A stretch of 64,000 bases of DNA. Source: Heliopora coerulea. Lineage: Eukaryota > Cnidaria > Anthozoa > Scleralcyonacea > Helioporidae. The stretch lies in assembly GCA_030142905.1 (NCBI GenBank), contig JASJOG010000077.1:1419001-1483000 (forward strand). Direction: 5' to 3'. A program made the translations under genes and the position numbers. The stretch's first letter is position 1; every line of letters starts with the position of its first letter. Below, piece after piece: positions 20,001 through 32,000 of this stretch. The notes under the pieces are model-generated. The model saw only the letters and a program-made list of their open reading frames with translations, had not been told where the DNA came from and ran no database searches.

Positions 20001-23000
20001 TTGTGCAAACAGGCTATAGCAGCAGTGAGTGTCAAGTGCCTGACGGATTTCACTACTAATTGGCCGTTTTGAACACTCTTCTTCATTTCCGTCTTCATTT
20101 TCTTCGTCCTCCTCCATGTTACTCTCCTCTCGAAACTCTGTAAGTATGTCCCCGTCGCTTAGGGAATCGATGTCCGATATTGAAACATCAGCGTCTGTAC
20201 TCACAACTTCTTCAGTACTGGCTTCTTCTAGTGCCAGATCTAGGTTTCTTTCTCGAAGGACATTCAATTCTACATAAAGCACCTTGAATGGGATCATCGT
20301 CTTCATTCAAGGCATCTTGTTGTGCTTGTCTCCCAATCCCAGCTTTCTTGAAGCAATTCTGTACTACGTCCTCAGACACTTTGCTCCATGCCTCGATTAG
20401 AAGGCCCATATAGCACCTAAGACAGAGAGAGGCTTGGGTGTTGCTGGCGTTCTTCTATTGCATCCAGATATTTCCGAGCACAGGCTGCCCTATAGTACGC
20501 CTTGGTTGATCTTATTACACCCTGATCCATTGGCTTCATCTGGGAAGTAGAATTCAGTGGTACGAAATCCAAATTGATGGCCTTCAAGTTGTGAATCTTT
20601 GGGTGGGCTGGACATATGTAGACTATGAGAGCAATCTCTCTCCCTTGGCGCTCAAATTGCCAGTCCTGTTCTCTCACCCGTTCCTCCAATAAAGCACTGT
20701 CCATGCAGCTTTTTTTCTGTGCGCGATATCTGCATGGCAACTCAAAACGCCAGTAAAACATCGAGGTTTTTCGGATTTTCCAATTACAAACATCGGAGGC
20801 TTATCTCCTTCGGCATTTGCTGCGGACAGCCCTGTCAGCCGTACCTTGCTGGTTTCCTCCCAGGAGGCTGTCACTTAAAATTCTTGATGTTAAGTTCTTC
20901 AGCATATTTCACTGCTTTCTTTTTCAATATTTGGCCATTGATTGGTATTGCTTCTTCTCTCACGTTGACGAACCACTTGTACAAGGCTTTGTCCAACCTG
21001 GTGTGGTCGCTTCTCAGCTTTTGCTGTTTGTGGTTGTCGCCACCTTCGAAGGCTTTAAACATCTTCTCCTTGTTTTTTATCCACGTGGAGAGTGTGTTTA
21101 GTGGTATGTTGTAATGGTCTGCCACATCTTTTTTGGCTTCCCCGCTCCCAAGTTTTTTCAGAACCTCGTATTTGTGAAACAAGGATTTACAAGATACTTT
21201 TCGTTTAGAGGAGCTCGACATGTTCCACGGCTGAACAGCACAGTTCTTGAACAGTTACAGACCTGAATTAATCAACATTGCCGCAAGAAATCTGACACTA
21301 ATTTTAAAGGTGCGAAAATAAGCATTGGAACAAGCCTCACAGACAGTTGAGTACCGCAGACTGAAATATCAATGGCTTGTGTAAGCACAATCTCTACGTT
21401 CCAAATCGAATTTTACATCAAGGGATACCAGGAATACAAGGACATATGGGTACCTAAAGTTAGCGAGAAACTTAGATGTCGTGCAGAACCGGAGCACATT
21501 GTAGACAAGTATGCGGTATGCGTATTGCTGCGTGACAAGGTAGTTGGACATTTGAAGAAGGAAAAATCGGGACGTTTCGCCTACACAATCACGATAAAAA
21601 CAATTCGTGTACTGCGATCGTCAGAGGAAAACCTGTAAACCTTGGTGGAGAGGGAATGCAAGTGCATTGCACTCTTCAATTCAAGGGAGAGAAAGCATTC
21701 ATTGAGGTTCTAGCACAACAACTTCTCGGCTTAAAATAGACTACAACACAGGATTCATTCAACGGGAGTCGTAGAACAGCAATTTTAATACTGTATACTG
21801 AAACACGATATTAAATCGAATACCAGAATAACAATGTTCAGTGCTACCTGGGACAGGAAATCAATTCATTGGGCTGCTTCAGTTGTGGTGAGCCAGCACA
21901 GGAGACGAACTACGATGAAATGTTAATCTACTTACTAATGAATTAAAGTTCAATTGATGTTACTATTGCCTTTCAACTGCGTTTTGACACTTTCTGCTTT
22001 TTATCCATCAACTTTATCATCAGAGTTCAAGATAACTGGGATGGACTTGGGTCAAGAGATACGAAAAATAGTTCGAGATAGCCGATAGTAAATGACTGGA
22101 AAAACAGGGGCATATCCAAGGGAAATGGGTTTGAGTTCGAGATAGCGGGGAATTCGAGATAACCGAGTTCGAGATAGCGGGGTTCTACTGTATTTGGCTT
22201 CACTCCTCCTAGTCACACACATACACATATACATATACATTGCCATTTCGAAAAGCTTGATTACATAATTATCGTAACTTTGGCTCCTAATCTTCGAATA
22301 CCTTACTGGCGACAACGTAACGAATAAATCACGCCAATTTATTAGGAATAAGCAAAAATCAAAGCATTTTTTCCGGTTACCTGATTTTATTTCTTTCCTA
22401 ACACTCCCAGCTAAAAGGGAAAACAAATAATCCACATGAATAAATGGGATAAAAACCGACGTGAAATCAAGCTTGTAGCTTCTCTTCACCTAACTCATTT
22501 AATGTCTGAACCTAATGGCCAATACAAGAGCTCTTTTCTCATGTTTACTGGTAACGTCTTACGCTTGTTTACACCGTAATACGAAACGCACTTCGCACTG
22601 ATTCGAATAAGTCTATGGGTATTTTCTAAAACCCGTTATTCATTTAATTGTAATTGTTTCACAGTCCAGTCAAGATATTTGAAAGTTCGCGGTCAACGGT
22701 ATGTTAGAGATTCAAACAAGAATGTTGTAATGGAAATATTTTTTACTGGAGCCACTTAACTGGAGGAATTTATCGCTTTTTTCCACGAAAGCAGATTCCT
22801 GTAACTAACAGCAACAAACCGATTTCTATTGGGCATCGTCACTGAGCAGACCACACCCAGTTAGAGATCAAAATATAATGGTCTTCTGTGTACCAGAAAT
22901 ACTCTCCTAGATAACATGGCTCAGTTAAAGGTCCATGGCACTGTTTGTGGATTTGCAGAAAGCTCTATGAAGAACAACTTAGCTGTACCTAATAGGGATA

Positions 23001-26000
23001 GTCAGTATAAACAAATTATTACAAATTTACTTAACATGCTATGAGTGACTGTAATCATACCTGATTCACCTCTCGACTTACTGGAGTTAAATGTCTAGCG
23101 GGGTACCTTAAGGACCTGCTTTTGGCCACTGCTTTTTCACGTCCACCTAAATGGCCAACCAACTTAAATACACCACCTTTTCCTTTGTTGCCGATGAAAG
23201 TCTGACCTATTAGAACCGTGACCGGCTCCTATTTTAACGGTAAGCTTTATGAATTCTGTGCTTAGTAAAGTTTGTAGTCTAGTCTAGTCTAATCTAGTCT
23301 AGTCTAATCTAATCTAATCTAATCTAATCTAATCTAATCTAATCTAATCTAATCTAATCTAATCTAATCTAATCTAATCCAATCCAATCTAGTCTTTAAA
23401 TTTTGCAGTGGAGTGCAAGCTCAAATCTGTCGATTGCCAAACGAATTTGGTACTAATCTGACATACTTTGAAATACGGAGATAATATTACGATTGAATCG
23501 TTTAATAAAATAACTGCTCTAATGCGAAGAGTGTAGCTGAATGACAATCTGCGTCTTGGAATTTCTAGAGTCAATAATTACCAGGAAAGAGTATCACTCC
23601 GTATTCTTGACAAAAACGTTGGGACTGAAACTAAACTTTTCAGCTTTCAAGTTCCAAGAGCAACTACCAGCGCCGTACTAAGGAAGGCGGGGTACTGGCG
23701 GGTACGCTCCGGGCACAAAATTTTACGGGCGACATTTTCGGAAACCAAAATTCAACGTTTCAGGTCGTTTTATCCAAATTCAAAAATATTTTTACAATGC
23801 TCAACAAAATCTTAAATAAATGTCTCGACTTCTCACCGTTAATTGACGACTTTGAGGCTGCCAAGGTTCGGAAGCGCCTGATTTAAACTTTCAATAACAT
23901 TTTGAGGAATAAAATACAAAACACAAAAACCACTTCAGAAGTATAGGAGCCGATTTAGTAACACAGCACACCGGTAGTACCGATTTACAATAATTAATAT
24001 TATAAAAGGAGCTTAACGTGCGTTAGAGATGGGCGAGGGGAGCCTTCAAAACATTTGCCCCAGGCAAATTACCGCCTAGATACGGCTCTGACAACTACAA
24101 TACCTTAGGTTGTTTTCTCTTGTCCGCTATTAAACGTAAGGGGCCAACAAGAACTACAAAGCAACTGAGTCATCAACAGTTGATCGGGGTGGGCATAACG
24201 AAGGGATCCATTCAGCCCAAGAAAAATTTCGGATTTTCATTTTGTCAGATTTTATGGTGTGAATTAAAAAAACACAAGGGTTAAATACTTTCACAACAAA
24301 GACTATAGTAAAACTGGTTCATAGAACCAGTTTTACAGATATCACCTTCATAAGCAATCATGCGAAATTTCATCAAACTAAGCAAAAGGCAAAAGGCAGG
24401 CTTGACGTCAAAGGCTCTCTCCCAACAAATCAGAACCAAGATTACTATGACGTAACAGTAACACTTTCCAATCTCGACCTGTTCAGCGGCGCCTTCTAAA
24501 AATCGAACTTTGCACAACAACACAACTTAACACAACTTTACGATTTGTCATCGGCCTTCCAAGTTACTGTGTTTTGGAGAGGGCGGTCTGATACTTAGCC
24601 ATGGGTATTTAAACCAGTTGTATAAAGATTAAACTGTTTGTTCCTTTGTAAAGGTCAGTCGTCCGAACTACAATTAAACATGAAATCTCAAGATAACGGT
24701 TTATGCGACATGACTAAACCTTGCTGTTTACCAACCATAGTTAAAAATTTAATCACGTAGTTAGCGTTAATCGCATTTTTTATACAACTGGCCCCTGAAA
24801 AAACTGAGGGCAGTCCTGGCTGATGTCGTGATTACTGCAATTCCTGATATATGGGTTATCGTATTGTTCTGAACTATCGCCATCCTGCATTCATAAAATG
24901 TCATACCCTTGTCGCACACTAAAGTTATTACAAAAACAGATGTAGACTATACAGTTAAAATATTTCATTCGTTTTTTTTTTTGCAACAAACATCTCAGTG
25001 TTTCAATGGAAAACTCTTCTTCATGTTTGTTCTGTTATATAACACCACTGTCTCACGTAAAAAAACGTTTGCAGGATGATTTTGATATTTCGAATTCACC
25101 ATTCAAATACGTTCCAATAGTTAATGCGTCACTTTCCTGGAAACGTGAAATCTATCTTCACTTATTTTCACTACGATCACAATTTTTGTTTTCAAGTAAA
25201 AGCCAGAATATTTTACATTTTGTCCAGAGATCACGGAAATTTCAGCGAATAGCGCATTTTGTCACTGACATAATGAAAAATCAACATGTCAAAAAGTTGA
25301 ACAATATGCAGTCCCCTTGTTGCCGTAACGTATTTCGGGCAAGTTTTTAATCAAAACGTTAACTTTTCACAGGAAAACCCCTTTCACTAGTAAAGGTCAG
25401 CTTTTTTTTCCCTTTTTTTTTCAAAATGTAACAGTTCTTTAAGTATAAGAAACATTAACGCGTAAAAACAACAGTTTTATAGGTTATTTCAGAATCATCC
25501 TCAGAGATACATGAACAGAAAATTTTCATGATAATCTGACACTGCCGAAGTCAACTGAAAAAATGTTGACTCGAGCGGAATTTGAACTCGCATCTTCAGG
25601 ATACCGGTCCGCCGCTCTACCTGTTGTGCTATCGAATTCACAAGGATTGGAGGCGAGTTTATCCAATTTAAGCATACGAGATATTCTCGCGACAACTTAA
25701 CGCTATCCATGAGAGGATGTGCAGTGTTTCGATTCTATTTCAGAATCATCCTCAGAGATGCATGAACAGAAAAATTTCAAAAGGTAGAGCGGCGGACCGG
25801 TATCCCGAAGGTGCGAGTTCAAATCCCGCTAGAGTCAACATTTTTCAGTTGACTTCGGCAGTGTCAGATTATCATGAAAATTTTCTGTTTATAAGTTATA
25901 CAACTCATATTTTAACTTTAAGATGACGTCATCCGAAAAGGATATATGACACTGTCGGCCGTACTTTCTCGTTTTTGATTGCGTTGTCTCGGCCTTTTGT

Positions 26001-29000
26001 TTACTGAATTAAGCGGTTGATCAGAACAATGAACGCAGTATTCACAGACGTGAAAACGTAAGCGAACTTAATGCCATTCATAAAAAGAAACATCAAATTA
26101 TTATATTCGACTCATAAATATCCTTGATGAATGTTAGGGGTTCACATACAGAGGAAGACAGATGGCATCATCGCGTAACAAGTACGAATAACTTAATTGT
26201 AGTAACAAAAAACAACATGAAACCCCAGTAAATACTTAAAAATATAAAAATAGACATGAACTGAGTTACATACTCTTTAAGTCGAGGATTCTTCCAGAAT
26301 CAGGAGCCTCGATACACAACTGGTCACGAACTTTCTTTTCATCGTCGACATGAATAAGTTCATAAATTGTTTTATTTTGCCATTCACTCTATATCAAAGA
26401 ATCAAGCTGTATAATTAACCCTACATGAATGTTTTATCCGAAGTGTAAAGGAGCGTAAACTACCGATAACAAAGTGTCTCTCTTTCAACACGTGGCTAAG
26501 TCTAGCCCTAGGGCTTGTTGCTTTATGAAAATATAACTTGGCAACCAAATCCAACAGGAAGAAAACGATAAGTTATCATTATTAATGACTGTATAATTCC
26601 AATGATACGCCCGCTGGGACTTTCATTAGGCATATTGATCGCTCTTGAGCTACAGAGATATTAGCTTTTTTCAAATAATTAAAGATTGCTTTGAAAGTTA
26701 TGTCATGTCAAAGTCGAGCAAAAACAGACATGCGAATACTTAGACAATTATCGGAAAAGCGAATACGTAACGATCTCTCGCCTGCGATTCCAATATATAT
26801 CTTGAAAATACGAACAAGGATAACGGGTTTTTGAAGTGCTTGTGAAGTGTACATTAAGTTTGTATTTGAAAGAACTCTCAAAATAACGTTTTTCGTACAT
26901 GTTTTCTATTTCACACCTCGTTCGCGAGATATTTCAATATTTTTGATATGTTGCGACACCCCGCAAAGTGAACATGGTGACCAAATATTTTGACTACCAT
27001 GTGGCAAGAAATTTTCGCGGGATCTAATTTTCGTGAATTTTGCGGATTTTCCTAAAATCTTGGTTTGTTTTGTGTTGAGATTAGAAAGCCAACCTTTTTC
27101 CCAGCACGTACCCACTGCAAACGAGGAAGTAGTTGAAACGGACGACTTGTTTTGTGAACTACTAACCTGTGACTGTTTTAACACTGGCATTATTGAGTCT
27201 GAGACGTAGAGCAGAGTACCTTTTGCACAATTGACAATGAACAGGAACCCACCAGCAGCCTTAAAGAAAAAAAGCATTTTAATCATAGTGGAACTACGTG
27301 GTCTCTCAAGGATAAAATAATTGCAAACAATAATGAAACCTTCGAAACGTAAGAAATACTCAAAAACTACGAACACCTCTAAACACTTGGGAAATACAAA
27401 AACCATCGAATTTCAAAACATGTTTTACATTCTGGACTTCTTCAAACTCAAGCTTGACAAAGAACAGCAAGCTCTATTAGCTAGAACTAAAAGAACAACT
27501 GCATCACGCCATTCTCAACTTTGTTTTTAAAATCTTGAATTAGATAATACACCCCAATGGTTGGTACTGTAACTTTATTTATTATTTCTATAATTACTGT
27601 AATTAACATCCAAGGAACTAATTTAATTAATCGTTTTCAAAAAACGTACGTCAGAACTGAAGCACACGACAATGACGAAAAACGTCACGATATCAAGATT
27701 CACGCACACTAAACACGCAAGCTGTCAGTAGAAATAAACAGCTTGATGAAATAGATTGTTGCTCCCAAACATGCCTCAAATAAAAACTAAAATTAAATGA
27801 GTTTAGTTGAAAAACGAACTGAACTTTCTAACAACAACAGGATATAGCACACCTCTAAAACCAAAAGCTTTAGTTCTCTGTCTGAAAGGAAAGATGTCTT
27901 CGTTGTTTGTTCAAAAGACGGATCTGTAAAATAAACAACGTAGGATAAATTTAGGAATGGTGCCCCCATTTTGAGAAGAAGAGTAATTAAATACATATCC
28001 CATGCTATTTTTTATAATGTATTTATATACTTTCGACGTCGCTGAACAAAATTGTTTAATATTGCAATCAGACAAAATTTCATCTTCATGCTGATTTTTA
28101 TCGTAAAGTAGGCCAATTTTTAAACCTAACCGGGAATAAAACTGGTAACTAGTTACCGGATATGACGTCAAGCCAGAGACAGGCGATAAAACAAGAAAGT
28201 TAACAACATAGGGGGATCAAATCAAGTATAGCCCCACCAATGTTTCTTCGTTCTTTAAAAACACCGAACATGGGTATAAATCCAAGCGTTAGAGTATGGG
28301 TTGGGATTAGGGTTAGGATTTATACACTTTTTTGGTGTCTTTAAATAACGAAGGAACAGCGACGCTCTACTTGAATTGATCCATCATAGGAAAGTAGGCC
28401 TACTTGAGCGATAAAACCCATTTCAAGTCGCTTGAAATTAGTCAAAATTCCTTTTAAATTCAGTCAGACTGATTAAATTATGTCAACTACCACCTTGGAC
28501 AATGATGACAGTCAGAACTACTCCGAAACGAATTTTGTCTCAGGATATGTACTCGTGTCCGTGCTGGATGCTCAGGACGAATACAATTCATCTTCGTCAC
28601 ATGCGGAGGAGGAACAGGATTTCGCTAATCCTAATGCCGAGCGAGACTGGATTTTAACGGATAACGAAAAAAGTTAAATCGAAGTGCGCATTCAAGCAGT
28701 TCGAACTCGTTTAAACGAAACACGTATTGTGGGCAATTGGTAAGTTAATGAAGACTGACGTTGGTGAAATGATTGGAAGGGCAGGTCTTTGGAAAAAGAT
28801 TGAAACGCTTTTCTTGCTCGACGCCGTAGTATGGCTGAAGAGTGCTTGAAATTTTCTTATTCAATTATAATAATTTAGGAGTAAACGTGGGAACTGTAGC
28901 ACGCAGCTTTTACACAATGCTGAGAAATCCCAGTAAATGAAATATTATTTTCTGAATAAGGTTTTCCTCCTTAATGTTAGGAAGGGTCTAACATTTTTCT

Positions 29001-32000
29001 TGTTCCTTATATACATAGATTTTACTAAGTAGTCCCTTATGGCTGATTGTCAGGGCTGCTACGTTTACGGGATGCTCGCATCAAGTAAAGTCGTTCGTTT
29101 ACAGATACTGTGCATCGGTACGTAAATCAAGTATGCAGGAAAAAAAACGCACCCGCGGAGATCTACCTAATGAGTTATACTGGGATATACAGGTACATAT
29201 GAAGATCATTCTACGAAATAGTAAGGCTTAAAATCTTGACGATTTACGAACTGCGTCAGTCTCAAAGACTGTTCTGAGGTACAGTACGTTCACCTGCTGT
29301 TAAAGAAGGTGTGAATGAACGTAATTACTCATAGCGCTTCAGATACTTAAGAACGAACTACGGCAACTTGTACGTGATGTATGTTTGAAAAGTTTTATCG
29401 TACCTTGATATGACGTTGTAACGTTATCGTGACATCATCGAAGAATCAAAAATTCAACAACTTCCATAAATTTGGTTAATTTTGTAAAATTGTATAAAGT
29501 ATATATTCCCCTCGTCAGCCAAAAAGCATAACTGGATTTGAAGATCGTTTAAAATTAGTGCGGGACATATGTAGTTAAATGTTTATTACCAGTAATCGCA
29601 TGCACAATTTTTCATAAATAGACAGATAGACAGATAGACATACAAACAGACGGGTAGACAGACAGACAGATAGGATAGATCAGATCAGATTAGATTAGAT
29701 TAAACTAGATTAGACAGACAGACTAGATCGACAGATTAGATAGGCAGATTAGATATATTAGATATAGATTAGATAAATTACGTGCATAGGTAGCTAGGTA
29801 GCTAGATAGGTAGCTAGATGTCCTTACTGATAAAATACTCAAATCATACGTTTTAGTTTGCATCAAATTTACTTAAAAGATTTGGGAATGTATACAGATC
29901 TAATTTAAATAAAAACTAATTTAAACAAAGTTAAATCAGCATCTATTGATAACAGAACGCTTAAGCGCTCGGTTCTAATTTTTGGAAACAAAAACTTATG
30001 TGCTCGCTTTCGCAGTTGTCGTTTTAGCTGTTTTGGCAATAAATCATACAAGGCACAATTGGGACCTTCGACTACTTTATTCCATAATTTGTTATCTCTG
30101 CTACGTATTAAATCCTCAACAAAGATTTGTTCTGAGACATATCAATATTTAAAAGAGCGTTTGAATAAATGATCAATTTGACTGAGATACTTTTTATAGG
30201 CACAGCCCCAAACCTCAATGCCGAATAGGACTAAGGATATGATAAGACTGTAAAAAAGCATATCTAGTTGTTTAGATGGAAAACCGTAATATTTACAAAT
30301 GCACATGATGTACATATTGACAGTTTTGGTCAAAATGGCTAAATAAATATATCATTAACTATTTCGCCCTGGGAGTTCTCCCCGCGACGAGCAAAATCGT
30401 GCGGTGTTGGCCACCGTAAAGTAATAGAAGTCTTCACCCGCCGGGAAGGAGTTAAGTGTGAGGTCTGTACGGGGAAAGTATTTGCCTGAGGTTTTTGTAC
30501 AGACCGAGCGACGAAGGAGCGAGGTCTTTGCGAAAAAAAACGAGGGCAAATACTTTCTCGTACAGACCGAACAAACAAAATTAATAAGGAATTTATTATA
30601 TGGCTTTTTGCTCCTTTCTTCATCGCTTTTAATTAAACTTTGTGTTCTTGAATTACTGGCTTAGGTTTACTCACTTGTTTTTACCTATTACTTCGTGGTT
30701 TTTTGCATTTATTCATCTAGTTTTCTACTTAAACATTTAACTTCTTTTCTCGTAGTTTGTTTTTACAAATCTTTTGTAAAACGTACCTGAATCTTGATTG
30801 TTTTTCTTCAAATCAACTCGGGAATTTTCCCGCCAAAACTAGCCGGTCTGTACGAAAAACGTATTGCACGGCTAGCCAGCCAATCAACGTACATCATTTT
30901 GCGTACAGACCGGATAGCGAGCTCAGCCATATAATAATGAAAATTCTAGTTTTTAATTTTTTGATATCATTAGTTTGACGTGACCATATTAGGTCACCAA
31001 GAGAAAAATTTTGTCTGCACACTGTGCATATTCCGTATTTTGGTATATTCCGTGAATTTAATCCGTACCTGAAAAATAAGTTTACTGATAAAATGAACTG
31101 CATGTCCAAAGCAGCTGAAGCACAGCAACAGAATACGTCCGAATAGCAGATGTACTTAGAAGGGAAGTAAACCATAAAATTCCGCGTACTTCCTACCTCT
31201 TAAATTTTTTATGTGGTCAACAGCCATGCGTAGAACGGTAAGTTTATCTGGTTTTTTAGGATTCTCGTTACATGAAGGCACCATTTCAGATAATTCATTG
31301 ATATATGAATTCATTTTGTTACGTCTCCGTCTCTCAATTTCACTATGATTCTCTCTGGAAAATAAAAAAAAAGTAAACATTACTTTTCAATCGTCTCCAG
31401 CAAATACACCTATTTAATGACAAGTTTCCTTTTCCCAAAGATTTCAATTGGCTGCCTTTTCTACTCACTAGATTTGACTGTTTGCTACTTTTGAGAAAGG
31501 CAAACCCATCAAAACGTCTAAATTTGATCGTGAAGTCCAGGGGATTATTCAATAATATTCACTGAGCCTGAGGGGAATAATTAGTACAATTACACAGTTG
31601 ATGATCTGAAAGAAAGTCGTGAAGTAGCACTTTTAAATACTCCCCAATAACATTTACAAACGTAGCGCCGTCTTGTTTCTGAGTCTTCACGGTTAAATTC
31701 ACCTGTTGGTGAATATCGAGATTTATGACGTAATTTTCTGGCCAATCACCACGCGGGATTTTCGATAATCACCTGTGTAATTATACGAACATTTATTGTT
31801 TGAATGGTATGTTAATGAGATGCTCCAGTTGCAGTACTGTTTATCACAGTGTGATTCACCATATGCTGTTCTTTCTCTCCGTGGTTTTCACATACACTTC
31901 GGTTTGTGAACTGGTAATATTGCTATTATTTGTGTACAGTTGTGCTCATGAGCAAGCTGCCTTCACTTTTCGAAAGGCAATTGACATTGGTTTAGGTTTG

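Larger units (their letters stand above)
19575..22190. mobile_element. Tigger/pogo-type DNA transposon
   Basis: Ends CAATACAACCCCGCTATCTC (left) and, reverse-complemented, CAGTAGAACCCCGCTATCTC (right), flanked by TA on both sides (19573-19574 and 22191-22192), as expected for pogo elements. GAGATAGCGGGG words recur just inside each end. Minus-strand transposase remains and a plus-strand HIRAN-like ORF lie inside. Confidence 0.85.
16940..26273. other. ARNT intron between exons 8 and 9
   Basis: 9.3 kb. Contains a direct repeat (17263-17520), an inverted repeat (17690-18490), a Tigger/pogo element (19575-22190), a TAATC microsatellite (23276-23397) and a SINE pair (25494-25885). The spans 18500-19570, 22195-23270, 23400-25490 and 25890-26273 show nothing I can identify beyond a short hairpin at 24305-24337. 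Confidence 0.6.
27924..31196. other. ARNT intron between exons 5 and 6
   Basis: 3.3 kb. Contains a fragment related to the 17.7 kb inverted repeat (28080-28180), a GATA/AGAC microsatellite (29610-29770), a LINE fragment (29950-30333) and a fold-back repeat (30345-30930). A 65-aa acidic plus-strand frame at 28480-28677 has no recognised match. Confidence 0.55.

Noticed and set aside
24281..24523. 80-aa minus-strand frame near the hairpin
   Set aside because: No pattern of a known family; consistent with chance in this composition.
25575..25640. Possible tRNA gene on the minus strand
   Set aside because: A/B-box-like sequence is present, but it lacks a full cloverleaf and repeats at 25783, so it is a SINE head.
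28480..28677. 65-aa acidic plus-strand frame in an ARNT intron
   Set aside because: Has an ATG and a fair composition, but no family pattern, no splice or promoter context, and is short.
29610..29770. Possible CRISPR-like array
   Set aside because: Short irregular GATA/AGAC units without spacers; a eukaryotic microsatellite.
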